NCBI RefSeq assembly: GCF_014490035.1
Contig: NZ_CP061008.1
Location: 4,216,001 to 4,280,000 of the forward strand
Direction: 5' to 3'
Source: Achromobacter xylosoxidans
GTDB lineage: Bacteria > Pseudomonadota > Gammaproteobacteria > Burkholderiales > Burkholderiaceae_B
DNA length: 64,000 bases
The position numbers were made by a program, and so were the translations under genes. Below, in pieces: positions 6,962 to 15,661 of this stretch. The notes below the pieces were generated by a model. It worked only from the letters and a program-made list of their open reading frames with translations. It ran no database searches and had not been told where the DNA came from. How positions within the stretch are numbered: the first letter of the stretch is position 1; each line of letters begins with the position of its first letter.

Positions 6962-7870
6962 CTATCGCGCCTGCTGCGCCAGATATTCCTTCAACGTCTG
7001 CACCAACGCCGCCGCAGCGGGCGACAGGCTGCGGTTGCGCGCCGTGACCAGCCCGATCGAACGCTCGGCCACCGGTCCGATCAGGGGACGCTGCACGATG
7101 CCATTTTGCGCCACCGCCGCGGCAGCGATTTCGGGCAGCGCCGCGACGCCGAATCCGCATTCGACCATGGCGACGATGGTGGTCAGATGTTCGGCCTCGA
7201 AGGCAGGCGTAAAGCGTATCCGGTTCTGCAGGAAAGCCCATTCCGTGTACTGCCGCACGCTGCTGGGCTGCACCATGGACACGTGCGCCGCATCCGCCGT
7301 ATCGGCCCAGCGCAGCGGCCCGCGGGCACGCGCCAGCGGATGGGCTTCGGGGATCAAAAGCAGGAAACTGTCGGACATCAGCGGCACGTAGTGCAGATCC
7401 CCGTGCTGCGGGTCGGCCGCGGTCAGGGCGAAGTCGACCTCGCCCGCGCGCACCAGGTCGAAAGCCGGGCCCGACAAGGTGTCCCGCACCTTCAGGGCGA
7501 CCAGCGGATGGGCCTGGCGATAGGCCATGAGCACCCGCGGCAGCAGGCGGGCGGCAATCGAGGGCAAGGCCGCCACCGATACCTGGCCCTGTTCCGCATT
7601 GACGATGCCGCTGACCGCGGCGATGGCGTCGCGGAAGGCCGCTTGCAGGGCGGCAGCCTGCTGCATGAAGACCTCGCCCGCGGCGGTGAGGCGGACGGTG
7701 CGCGTGGTGCGGTCGAACAGGCGCACGCCCAGCGCGTCTTCGATACGCTGGATCTGCGTGGACAGGGCCGACTGCGACAGGTGCAGCTGCGCCGCCGCCT
7801 GGCGGAAGTTGAGCGTGCGGCCCAGCACCAGCGTGGTATCGATATCGCGCATCGAAAGATTGATCTGCAT
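6962..7870 (-). CDS. LysR-family transcriptional regulator
   Basis: A 302-residue LysR protein: winged helix-turn-helix at residues 7-65 (LNFRQAAAQLHLSQSALSTQ; RLFDRTTRTVRLT) and an effector-binding domain from about residue 90 (VSVAALPSIAARLLPRVL). It is divergent, across about 120 bp, from the dehydrogenase/BKACE pair and probably controls it. An inverted repeat lies in the gap. Met7 (7852) is an alternative start. Confidence 0.9.
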   Translation of the reverse strand: MQINLSMRDIDTTLVLGRTLNFRQAAAQLHLSQSALSTQIQRIEDALGVRLFDRTTRTVRLTAAGEVFMQQAAALQAAFRDAIAAVSGIVNAEQGQVSVAALPSIAARLLPRVLMAYRQAHPLVALKVRDTLSGPAFDLVRAGEVDFALTAADPQHGDLHYVPLMSDSFLLLIPEAHPLARARGPLRWADTADAAHVSMVQPSSVRQYTEWAFLQNRIRFTPAFEAEHLTTIVAMVECGFGVAALPEIAAAAVAQNGIVQRPLIGPVAERSIGLVTARNRSLSPAAAALVQTLKEYLAQQAR

Positions 7871-7890
7871 GCCGGGCGCGGCCTCTCTAT

Positions 7891-7909
7891 TGATCTAAAT
7901 ACAAGATCA
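7891..7909. promoter_or_regulatory. Candidate LysR binding site
   Basis: An inverted repeat TGATCT-N7-AGATCA in an AT-rich stretch of the gap between the LysR gene and its divergent neighbour. Size and place suit a LysR recognition site; assignment is by position only. Confidence 0.4.
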
Positions 7910-7992
7910 TTCTATCCAAAAAATCTGATTCATCAATCAAAGCGGGTTCTCTACACTCGCCTGCAGCGTAGTTTCAGATGAAGGAGCAAACC

Positions 7993-8955
7993 ATGCAGAC
8001 GGACGCGATCGCGCTGCCCAATCCGGGCGCGGCGCATGCGGTGGTGGTGGGCGGCGGCACCATGGGAGCCGACGTGGCCGTGGTATTGACCCGCGCGGCC
8101 TGCCGCACGACGGTGATCGAATCGAATGCCGGGCGCGCGGCGGGCGTGCCCGCCCGCGTCGCGGAAAACCTCAAGACCATAGGCCGGGAGGCGAACGCCG
8201 CCTTGCTGTCCACCGCCGCCAGCCTGGACGAGGTGGACTGGTCCGGCGTGGACCTGGTCATCGAGTGCATCCCCGAACGCCTGGACATCAAGCAGGCGCT
8301 GTTCGCGGACCTGGCGCAACGCGCCCGGCCCGACGCCATCCTGGCCAGCAACAGTTCCAGCTTCCCGATCAGCGCCATCAGCCAGGGCCTGGATACCCGT
8401 GGCCGCATGCTGGGCCTGCACTTCTTCATGCCCGCGCATCTGGTGCCGCTGGTGGAAGTGGTGCTGGGCGAAGCCAGCGACAACGCCTGCGCCGACACGC
8501 TGATCGAATTCATGCGGCGCTGCGGCAGCGTGCCGGTGAAGGTGCGCCAGGACCTGCCGGGTTTCCTGGCCAACCGCCTGCAGCACGCGCTGTCGCGCGA
8601 AGCCTTCGACCTGATCGACCGCGGCATCGCCTCGCCGGAAGACGTGGACGCGGCGGTGCGTTTCGGCTTCGGTTTCCGCTTTCTGGCGGCCGGCCCCGTG
8701 ATGCAGCGCGACCATGCCGGCATCGACGTGCATGCCGCGGCCGGCGCCACCATGTACCCCACGTTCTGCAACGCCAGCGAACCGGCGCGCTGCCTGACCG
8801 AACGCGCCCAGGATGGCCGCCACGGCATGAAGACGGGCGAGGGCTTCTACGCCTGGACGCCCGAAACCATCAGTGCCGAACGCGCGCGCTACGACCGCCT
8901 GTTGCGCGCGGGCCTGGACCTGATTGCCCCCGAACTGCCGGAGATCAAGCCGTGA
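7993..8955 (+). CDS. 3-hydroxyacyl-CoA dehydrogenase-family oxidoreductase (carnitine dehydrogenase-like)
   Basis: A 320-residue NAD-dependent dehydrogenase. The Rossmann loop is VVGGGTMGADVAVVL, the Glu-containing VIECIPERLDIKQ follows, and the catalytic His lies in LGLHFFMPAHLVPLVEV. PGFLANRLQHALSREAFDLI begins the C-terminal domain. Start at 7993 because aaggag lies 7 nt upstream. Its stop overlaps the next gene's GTG by 4 bp, a beta-keto acid cleavage enzyme. In carnitine breakdown such a pair oxidises carnitine and then cleaves 3-dehydrocarnitine. The usual thioesterase is absent here, so a different beta-hydroxy acid is quite possible. Confidence 0.8.
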   Translation: MQTDAIALPNPGAAHAVVVGGGTMGADVAVVLTRAACRTTVIESNAGRAAGVPARVAENLKTIGREANAALLSTAASLDEVDWSGVDLVIECIPERLDIKQALFADLAQRARPDAILASNSSSFPISAISQGLDTRGRMLGLHFFMPAHLVPLVEVVLGEASDNACADTLIEFMRRCGSVPVKVRQDLPGFLANRLQHALSREAFDLIDRGIASPEDVDAAVRFGFGFRFLAAGPVMQRDHAGIDVHAAAGATMYPTFCNASEPARCLTERAQDGRHGMKTGEGFYAWTPETISAERARYDRLLRAGLDLIAPELPEIKP

Positions 8956-9806
8956 GCAACACCCCCCTGCCCCGCGCCGCGCTGGCCGACTCGCCCGTCA
9001 TCATCACCGTGGCGCCCAATGGCGCCTACAAGAAGGCCGCCGACCATCCGGCCGTGCCCCTTACCGCCGAGGCGCTGGCGCGCGAAGCGCGCGCCTGCCT
9101 GGACGCCGGCGCCGCCATGATGCACATGCACGTGCGCAAACCCGACGGCAGCCACCTGCTGGACGCCCAGGCCTACCGCGACGCCCTGGCCGCGGTGCAC
9201 GGCGCCGTGGGCGACGAACTGCTGGTGCAGGTGACCAGCGAGGCCGCCGGCGTCTACAAGGCGGCAGAGCAGATCGCCCTGGTGCGCGAGCTGCAACCCG
9301 AGGCCGTGTCCATCGGACTGCGCGAGATCGCCGTGCCGGATATCCCGGAAAGCGAGCTTGCGGCTTTCCTGGCCTGGATCGCCGAACGCCGCATCATGAC
9401 GCAGATCATCTTGTACGACGAAGGCGACGTGCGCCGCTGGCTGTCGCTGCGCGCGCGCGGCCTGGTGCCGCCGGGAGCGTGGTCGGTGCTGTTCGTGCTG
9501 GGCCGCTACAGCGCGGGCCAGACCTCTTCGGCCTATGACCTGCTGCCCTTCCTGTCCGCGTACGACCAGTCCCTGCCCTGGGCAGTCTGCGCCTTCGGCC
9601 CCGAGGAGAACGCCTGCGTCACCACCGCCGCCGCGTTCGGCGGCCACATGCGCGTGGGCTTCGAAAACAACTTGAAGCTGCGCGACGGCAGCACCGCGCC
9701 GGGCAATTCGGCGCTGGTGCTGCAGGCCGCGCAAGGCGCGCAGGCGCTGGGCCGCCCGCTGGCCACGGCCGCCGACGCGCGCCGCATCTATGGGGCGATC
9801 GGCTGA
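8952..9806 (+). CDS. Beta-keto acid cleavage enzyme (BKACE, DUF849 family)
   Basis: A 284-residue TIM-barrel Zn enzyme of the Kce/BKACE family. The metal-binding HMHVRKPDG and the C-terminal GHMRVGFENNL (conserved Glu) are both present. These enzymes condense a beta-keto acid with acetyl-CoA to give acetoacetate and a new CoA ester. The GTG start overlaps the upstream dehydrogenase stop (GTGA), so the two are translationally coupled: the dehydrogenase makes the keto acid and this enzyme cleaves it. The substrate is undetermined; 3-dehydrocarnitine is one candidate from gene pairing. Confidence 0.87.
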   Translation: MSNTPLPRAALADSPVIITVAPNGAYKKAADHPAVPLTAEALAREARACLDAGAAMMHMHVRKPDGSHLLDAQAYRDALAAVHGAVGDELLVQVTSEAAGVYKAAEQIALVRELQPEAVSIGLREIAVPDIPESELAAFLAWIAERRIMTQIILYDEGDVRRWLSLRARGLVPPGAWSVLFVLGRYSAGQTSSAYDLLPFLSAYDQSLPWAVCAFGPEENACVTTAAAFGGHMRVGFENNLKLRDGSTAPGNSALVLQAAQGAQALGRPLATAADARRIYGAIG

Positions 9807-9814
9807 CGCGGCCT

Positions 9815-9836
9815 GGGCGGCGCTACTGCGCCGCCC
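9815..9836. terminator. GC hairpin between convergent genes
   Basis: A perfect 9-bp stem (gggcggcgc / gcgccgccc) with a TACT loop, starting 8 bp after the BKACE stop and overlapping the stop of the facing lipoprotein gene. It lacks a long T run, so termination strength is uncertain. Confidence 0.5.
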
Positions 9837-10347
9837 CTTCTATCGCCTGCGCAACGTTGATTGCCTGTTCCTCCGAGTTCATCGTCAGGTTCAGGATGCC
9901 CTCCTCCATGGGGCCTGCGATGCGCGGCACGCCCACCAGCCTGCCGTCTATGGTGAAGACCAGCCACTTTCCTGAGTACTGGCGGCCGATCTGCGCCAGC
10001 TTCTGCGCACCCGGCGGCGTGAACCGCAGGCTGACGAAAGGCTGTCCTTCCCGGGTCTTCATGGGCGTGGCGGCATTCAGATCCGCCCGGGTAAGCGCGG
10101 GCGCCAGCAGGAAGTAGTAGGTCTTGTCGGACATGCGCAGCTCGCGCAGATCGGCGCCCGGCCGGTCCTGGGCCAGGCGGAACTCGACCGCCGGCGTGGC
10201 AGTCCGCGCCTGCGCCGCGGTGTCTTGCGGCGCAGGCTGGATGGCAGGGCTCGCGGCATTCGCGCCCTTCTGAGGCGCCATGGGCTGGCAAGCCGCCAGC
10301 AATGCGCTCGATGCAATCAAAGCCGGAAGAATGATGCGACGTGTCAT
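9823..10347 (-). CDS. Lipoprotein with a SecD P1-head-like domain
   Basis: A 174-residue protein. The first 20 residues form a lipoprotein signal (MTRRIILPALIASSALLAAC, Cys20 as lipid anchor), followed by an Ala/Pro/Gln-rich linker to about residue 45. The C-terminal part (FVSLRFTPPGAQKLAQIGRQ ... GKWLVFTIDGRLVGVPRIAG) resembles the P1 head subdomain of SecD, which contacts substrates leaving the Sec channel. Start at 10347 is set by the signal peptide and a gagagg ribosome site. It lies 70 bp downstream of the giant trimeric adhesin, on the same strand, so it may be co-expressed and help adhesin passage through the periplasm. No TM segments follow, so it is not SecD itself. Confidence 0.75.
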   Translation of the reverse strand: MTRRIILPALIASSALLAACQPMAPQKGANAASPAIQPAPQDTAAQARTATPAVEFRLAQDRPGADLRELRMSDKTYYFLLAPALTRADLNAATPMKTREGQPFVSLRFTPPGAQKLAQIGRQYSGKWLVFTIDGRLVGVPRIAGPMEEGILNLTMNSEEQAINVAQAIEGAAQ

Positions 10348-10417
10348 GGCTGTATACCTCTCATGAATCATTGAGGCCGCGCGGCAGGCCGCGAGCCTGC
10401 GTTCGTGCGGCATGTAT

Positions 10418-13400
10418 TCACCATTGATATCCCACTCCCACGCTCGCGCCGTAGTCGCCGCGCGAACTGCTGCTGGCCAGGCCCTTCACCACCCATCTGC
10501 CGCTGTCGGACACCGTGGACAGCCCCATGGCGAAGCCGCTTTCCCCGCGCCACGTGCCGCCGCCCATGCTGAGCATGCTCCTGCCGGGCAGATAGGCCTG
10601 AGGCAGCGCCGACATCGCCATGGCGGAAGCGACGCCGGCGCTCAACCGGTTGTCCAGCCCTTGCACGTCCTTGCGCAAGCCCGCCACCTGGTTGCTCAAG
10701 CCGCTCGCGACTTCCCGCAACTGGTTCACGTTCACCGCATCGGTTCCGGCGGTGCCGCGGGCCACGTGCGTGATCTGGCGTTCGGCCCCGGCCGAGCCCA
10801 CCGAAACCGTGTTGTCGCGGTCGGCGACAGACCCCGCGCCCAGCGCCACGGCATTGCTGCCCGACGCCTTGCTGCCGTTGCCCAACGCGGTGGTTCCCGC
10901 GCCGGTCGCCTGCGCGCCATTGCCGATCGCGGTGCTGTTCTTGCCCGAGGCCACCGCGCCTGCACCGCCCGCCGCCGAATTGCTGCCGCTGGCCTTGGGC
11001 GGCTTGGCCGCCTTTTCCTCCTGGCTGGTCTGGAACATGCCGGCGGCGCCATTGCTGATGCTCGTCACATCGCCTTCGACATTGGCCACGCGCTCATCCA
11101 GCGCGGTGAGCTGGTCGCCGACCTGGAGCACATTGCCTGCCACATCCTGCAAGCGCTTGTCGGTATAGTCGTTGGCCTGCTTGAGCGCGCCGTCCAGCTG
11201 CCGCAGATTCACGCCGTCCGTGGCCTCGCGGCCATCGGCCAGATTGCTGAGCGTGCGCTCCGCCCCCGACGAGCCCACGGATACCGTGCCGACCGACTTG
11301 TTTTGCGTGTCCGAATACTTGCCGGCGTAGTTCTCCGCGCCCCTGTCCGCCACGGCGCCCGCGCCCAGCGCGACATCGCCGTCCTTGCCCGCTGCCGCGC
11401 CATTGCCCAAGGCAACCGAGTCGCCGCCATTGGCCGCCGCACCCGGTCCCATTGCAATACTCCCGACGCCGTTGGCCTGCGAGTCCGGCAGCATCGCCGA
11501 CGCCCCGCCATTGGCATGGAAGTATTTGATCCCAGCGCCTCCCTTGGTGAAGTTATCGACCGTATCGCCGATCGACTTGACGTACTGATTGGTCTCGAAC
11601 AGCTGCGCGCCATTGACCGCCTCCGTGCTGTCCGCCGATAGCGCGCCCCGCGCCACGTTCCTCAGCACCGAAGCTGCGCCGCCGGGGTTCAAGGTCACCA
11701 TGGCGTAGTTGGTGGTGCCGTCCGCATTGAGGTCATATTTCACCCCTCCCGCTTCGAGCCCGCTCACATTCGAGGCCAGCGCCTTCAACTGGCTGACGTT
11801 CACAGCGTCGGAATCCACAGTACCCGCAGCCACCCCGTTGATTTGCCGATACATACCGGTATCGGCGTCACCCACGGACAACGCGGCCAAGGTGCTGCGC
11901 GTCGCGTTCACGGCCGCGCCATTGGCGCCCAGGGGCACATACCCTGCTGCCCCGGCCACCGCCTTGGCGACCGATCTCGCGCCCAGCGCTACGCCACCGC
12001 CCGCGACGACCTGGCTGCCCGCGCCCAAGGCGACTCCCTGGGCCGCGTCAGCCAAGGCTTGCGTTCCCATCGCGATGCCATCCGCCGACGTCGTGCGCGC
12101 CTGCTGTCCCAGGGCGATGCCGCCGGGCGCGCCCTGATCCACCACAGCCCGATCCCCGATCCCCAGACCGCGGTCGCCATTGACCACCGCCTGCGGTCCG
12201 ACCGCGATCGACTCAATCCCCACCGCCAGGGAATCGGAAGCCGCCGAGTTGACATGGAAGTACTGAGTCCCCGTGGTCGTCAAGGAGCCGATCGCGCCAG
12301 TCAGTTGGCGCAAGGTCACCGCATCATGCTCGTCTGTACCGTCCGCCACGTTGGTAATCTGACGGTACGCGCCATCGTGGCCCACGGATACCGCGCCAAG
12401 CAAGGTGAGATCCGCCGTGTTGAACGGCACCAGGGCGCCGCCGCTGCCGACCGCAAGACTGCCCGTGGTCGGCGTCAACGCCCGGGCGGACACGGAACCG
12501 GAACCCAGCGCCACGCTCCCGTCCTGGCTCGCCTGGGCCTCACGGCCCAGCACCAGCGCGTTGCCGGCAGAGGCCCGCGCGTTGTAGCCCAGCGCCGTGC
12601 TGCCCACGCCCTGCGCGTAGGCGTCATCTTCCGCCAGCCCCGATTCGTTGGTCCGCGCATAGCGTAAGCCCAGCCCGTTGTCGGCCTTGTTGGTCAGGTT
12701 GGGGTTCCCCGTCAAGTGTGTGTACGTGTCGCCCATGGTCGTCAAGGTATCGCCATGGTCGGTCAGCCTGTCGCCCATGCGCTGCACGTCCAGGTTCGTT
12801 TCGTGCAGTTGCGAACCATTCACCGCATCGGTGCTGGTGGCCGACAACGTTCCCCGCGCCACGTTGGTGAGTTTGGTACCCCCTGTCATGCCGCCGTCCG
12901 GGGACGCGGATCCCGCCAGGGTGACAAGGCTCTTGGGATCACCTGCAATGCCGTCATAGGTCACCGCCCGGTCGCCCAGGCTGCCGACATTCTCGGCCAC
13001 GGACTTGAGCTGGCTTACGTTCACCGCATCCGTATCGGAAGCGCCCGCGGCCAAGTGAGTGAGGCGGCGCTCCGCGCCCGTCGAGCCTATGCTCACCTCG
13101 CCCACGGGCGCAGCGCCCGCCACCGCCGCCGTACCCGACCGGTACGCCGCCGCGCCCAGCGTCGCGCCGTTGGCGACCGCGTTCGCGCCCAACGCCACGC
13201 TGCCGGCATGGCTTGCCTGGGCGTCGCGCCCAATTGCCAGCGCATTGTCAGCCGTGGCCCGCGCGTTATAGCCCAGCGCCGTGCTGCCCGGGTTCTGCGC
13301 GTAGGCGTCGCCGGGCGTCAACCCGCGTTCGTTGGTCCGCGCATAGCGGATGCCCAGGCCGTTGGCGTCGGTATACGTCCCGCTCGTATCGCCGGTCAGG

Positions 13401-15661
13401 TTCGCCAACGAGCCGCCAAGGCTGGTGAGCGTATCGCCCAGGGTCGTCACGGTCCCCCCGATGGTCGTGACCGTGTCGCCGAGGTTCGTCACGGTGTCGC
13501 CTATTGTCGTCACCCTGTCGCCCACGCGCTGCACGTCCTGGTTTGTCTCATGCAGCTGCGAACCGTTCACCGCGTCGGTGCTGGTGGCCGACAGCGTCCC
13601 CCGCGCCAGGTTGGTGAGCTTGGTGCCGCCCGTCATGCCACCGTCCGTGGATACCGATCCCGCCAAGGTGATGAGGCTCTTGGGATCACCCGCGATGCCG
13701 TCATAGGTCACCGCCCGGTCGCCCAGGCTGCCGACATTCTCGGCCACGGACTTGAGCTGGCTTACGTTCACCGCGTCCGTGTCGGACGCGCCCGCAGCCA
13801 GGTGAGTGATGCGGCGCTCTGCGCCCGTCGAGCCTATGCTCACTTCGCCCACGGGCGCAGCACCCGCCACCGCCGCCGTACCTGACCGATACGCCGCCGC
13901 GCCCAGCGTTGCGCCGTTGGCGACCGCGTTCGCGCCCAACGCCACGCTGCCGGCATGGCTTGCCTGAGCTTCGCGCCCAATTGCCAGCGCATTGTCGGCC
14001 GTGGCTCGCGCGTTGTAGCCCAGCGCCGTACTACCGGGGTTCTGCGCGTAGGCGTCGCCGGGCGTCAACCCGCGTTCGTTGGTCCGCGCATAGCGGATGC
14101 CCAGGCCGTTGGCGTCCGTGTACGTCGCGCTCGTATCGCCGGTCAGGTTCGCCAGCGTGCCGCCAAGGCTGGTGAGCGTATCCCCCAAGGTCGTGACGGT
14201 GCCTCCGATGGTCGTGACCGTGTCGCCGAGGTTCGTCACCGTATCACCCAGGGTCGTCATCGTGTTACCCATCGTCGTCACGGTGTTACCCATGCTGGTC
14301 ACCGTGTCGCCCATGGTCGTCACCCGGTCGCCCACGCGCTGCACGTCCTGGTTCGTCTCATGCAACTGCGCGCCGTTCACGGCATCGGTGCTGGTGGCCG
14401 ATAACGCCCCCCGTGCGAGATTGGTCAGCCTGGTGCCGCCGGTCGCGCCGCCGTCCGTGGACGCGGAACCCGCCAATGTGATCAGGCTCTTGGGATCGCC
14501 CTCGTTGCCGTCATAGGTCACCGCCCGGTCGCCCAAGGCATTCACCGCCCGATTCGTGGCATGAAGCTGCGAGCCGTTGACGGCATCCGTGCTGAGAGCG
14601 CCGAGCCGCCCTGCCGCAACGTTCGTGATGGAGCGCTCCGCACCCGTGCTGCCCACACTGACCGTGCTGGCGGGCGTCGCCCCGGCGAACGAGTAGGATC
14701 GCCCCGCGATTGCGGCGCCGGACGTGCCGACGGCTGCCGAGGTGGCCGATCCCGCCCCCAGCGCGACGTCGTCCGAGTTGGTTGCGACCGAATCGAACCC
14801 CAACGCCATGCTGCGCGCGGCCAGCGCGTTGGCATCGTTGCCAACAGCCAATGCCGCGGCGCCCGCAGCCGCCGAGCTATTGCCCAGCGCGACGGCCCCG
14901 GCTCCGGTGGCCCGATTGGCATTGCCCAACACCACCGAGTTTTCACCGATCGCCGAACTACCGCGGCCGATGGCCACGGCCGAGAAATTCCCTGTGGCGC
15001 CATCCGCCACGCTGTCGATGCCGACGGCCACATCGCCATCGCGCCGTGCCTGCGCACGCGTGCCTATCGCAACGGAATCCGCCCCCATGGCACGCGACTC
15101 CCCTGCGATCGCGACGGCATTGAGACCCGAAGCCTGCGCCCCCGCCGCCACGGTATTGGAGGAGTTATTGCCGCCGATGGCGACGCTGCCGACCGCCGTG
15201 GCGCGCGCCCATTGGCCAAGAGCGGTCGAGCCCAGGGCGAGGGCTCCCGCCTGCATGCCTACGGCTGTGCTGCGGATTGCCGCCGTAGCCGCAAACCCCA
15301 GGGCGGTCGCGGCATTGCCCGTCGCCGTCGCTTGAAAACCCAGGACCTGCACGCCTACGAAATTGCCGCCATCCGCATCGCATCCAATCACGTTGGACCA
15401 CAGGCCGGATCCATCGCGCGGACCCTTACCCGCAGGATAGGCTATGCCGTCAGGTCCCGTCCCTTTGGGAGAAGCGCAACCATTCGGGTTGTACGTTGCT
15501 GCATGAACTTGCGGACTCGTTCCCACCAGGCTGGCCAGTACCGCAAGTCCCGCTGCAATATCGAGCCTCATGTTCAGCTTCGGGCGCTTCCGAACGGATT
15601 GCCCGCCTGCCGCCCTGTCTTCGTCCGCACTGATCCAAACGTTCCTGAGTATCTTGTTCAT
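10418..15661 (-). CDS. Trimeric autotransporter adhesin (YadA-like), 1747 residues
   Basis: A secreted surface fibre. Residues 1-54 are an extended signal peptide: an ESPR-type start (MNKILRNVW) followed by a basic stretch and a hydrophobic core ending near SPQVHA. Then come many YadA-head 14-mers of the xxAxGxxAxAxGxxS type (about 90-310 and again in each later module). HIM necks follow (ISTDAVNGSQL-like, repeated at least eight times), as do heptad stalks and GIKYFHAN-type linkers. The last ~60 residues (from LSAGVASAMAMSAL to SVGVGYQW) are the four-strand YadA anchor that forms a trimeric barrel. Type Vc secretion is known for the family. A ggag site lies about 10 nt before the ATG. Two large internal modules are near identical at DNA level. 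The ligand is unknown; it probably mediates host or surface adhesion. Confidence 0.93.
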   Translation of the reverse strand: MNKILRNVWISADEDRAAGGQSVRKRPKLNMRLDIAAGLAVLASLVGTSPQVHAATYNPNGCASPKGTGPDGIAYPAGKGPRDGSGLWSNVIGCDADGGNFVGVQVLGFQATATGNAATALGFAATAAIRSTAVGMQAGALALGSTALGQWARATAVGSVAIGGNNSSNTVAAGAQASGLNAVAIAGESRAMGADSVAIGTRAQARRDGDVAVGIDSVADGATGNFSAVAIGRGSSAIGENSVVLGNANRATGAGAVALGNSSAAAGAAALAVGNDANALAARSMALGFDSVATNSDDVALGAGSATSAAVGTSGAAIAGRSYSFAGATPASTVSVGSTGAERSITNVAAGRLGALSTDAVNGSQLHATNRAVNALGDRAVTYDGNEGDPKSLITLAGSASTDGGATGGTRLTNLARGALSATSTDAVNGAQLHETNQDVQRVGDRVTTMGDTVTSMGNTVTTMGNTMTTLGDTVTNLGDTVTTIGGTVTTLGDTLTSLGGTLANLTGDTSATYTDANGLGIRYARTNERGLTPGDAYAQNPGSTALGYNARATADNALAIGREAQASHAGSVALGANAVANGATLGAAAYRSGTAAVAGAAPVGEVSIGSTGAERRITHLAAGASDTDAVNVSQLKSVAENVGSLGDRAVTYDGIAGDPKSLITLAGSVSTDGGMTGGTKLTNLARGTLSATSTDAVNGSQLHETNQDVQRVGDRVTTIGDTVTNLGDTVTTIGGTVTTLGDTLTSLGGSLANLTGDTSGTYTDANGLGIRYARTNERGLTPGDAYAQNPGSTALGYNARATADNALAIGRDAQASHAGSVALGANAVANGATLGAAAYRSGTAAVAGAAPVGEVSIGSTGAERRLTHLAAGASDTDAVNVSQLKSVAENVGSLGDRAVTYDGIAGDPKSLVTLAGSASPDGGMTGGTKLTNVARGTLSATSTDAVNGSQLHETNLDVQRMGDRLTDHGDTLTTMGDTYTHLTGNPNLTNKADNGLGLRYARTNESGLAEDDAYAQGVGSTALGYNARASAGNALVLGREAQASQDGSVALGSGSVSARALTPTTGSLAVGSGGALVPFNTADLTLLGAVSVGHDGAYRQITNVADGTDEHDAVTLRQLTGAIGSLTTTGTQYFHVNSAASDSLAVGIESIAVGPQAVVNGDRGLGIGDRAVVDQGAPGGIALGQQARTTSADGIAMGTQALADAAQGVALGAGSQVVAGGGVALGARSVAKAVAGAAGYVPLGANGAAVNATRSTLAALSVGDADTGMYRQINGVAAGTVDSDAVNVSQLKALASNVSGLEAGGVKYDLNADGTTNYAMVTLNPGGAASVLRNVARGALSADSTEAVNGAQLFETNQYVKSIGDTVDNFTKGGAGIKYFHANGGASAMLPDSQANGVGSIAMGPGAAANGGDSVALGNGAAAGKDGDVALGAGAVADRGAENYAGKYSDTQNKSVGTVSVGSSGAERTLSNLADGREATDGVNLRQLDGALKQANDYTDKRLQDVAGNVLQVGDQLTALDERVANVEGDVTSISNGAAGMFQTSQEEKAAKPPKASGSNSAAGGAGAVASGKNSTAIGNGAQATGAGTTALGNGSKASGSNAVALGAGSVADRDNTVSVGSAGAERQITHVARGTAGTDAVNVNQLREVASGLSNQVAGLRKDVQGLDNRLSAGVASAMAMSALPQAYLPGRSMLSMGGGTWRGESGFAMGLSTVSDSGRWVVKGLASSSSRGDYGASVGVGYQW
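13412..13513 (-). repeat. Heptad array, short version
   Basis: Encodes 34 residues: one six-residue lead-in and four heptads of the pattern T-V-T-x-(I/L)-G-(D/G). It is the counterpart of the longer array at 14159-14323, with three heptads fewer. The pattern is a left-over-right coiled-coil stalk unit typical of trimeric adhesins. Confidence 0.8.
14159..14323 (-). repeat. Heptad array, long version
   Basis: Encodes 55 residues: a six-residue lead-in and seven heptads such as TVTSMGN, TVTTMGN, TMTTLGD, TVTNLGD. At DNA level these are 21-bp degenerate tandem repeats. Compared with 13412-13513, three units are extra, consistent with unit gain or loss by slippage or recombination. Confidence 0.8.

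Larger units (their letters stand above)
12961..14517 (-). repeat. Two tandem near-identical modules inside the adhesin gene
   Basis: The block beginning with the same sequence (tcaccgcccggtcgccca) recurs at 12961, 13708 and 14518. It gives consecutive modules of 747 and 810 bp (249 and 270 residues), each with stalk, head repeats and neck. The modules are nearly identical outside the stalk and differ in length by exactly 63 bp. Such long repeats favour recombination and length variation, and can also cause assembly collapse. Confidence 0.85.

Noticed and set aside
7993..9806. Calling the pair a complete carnitine-degradation operon
   Set aside because: No thioesterase, no choline/glycine-betaine genes nearby, and the dehydrogenase family has many substrates.
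10384..10400. Hairpin gcaggc/gcctgc after the adhesin as a terminator
   Set aside because: Short 6-bp stem without a T run, and the lipoprotein downstream is probably co-transcribed.
9823..10413. A longer start for the lipoprotein at 10413
   Set aside because: It would bury the lipobox signal in the interior and lacks a ribosome site; ATG 10347 gives a standard lipoprotein signal and a gagagg site.
13412..14323. Short tandem repeats considered as a CRISPR array
   Set aside because: The units are 21 bp, degenerate, in frame and encode coiled-coil heptads; there are no spacers.
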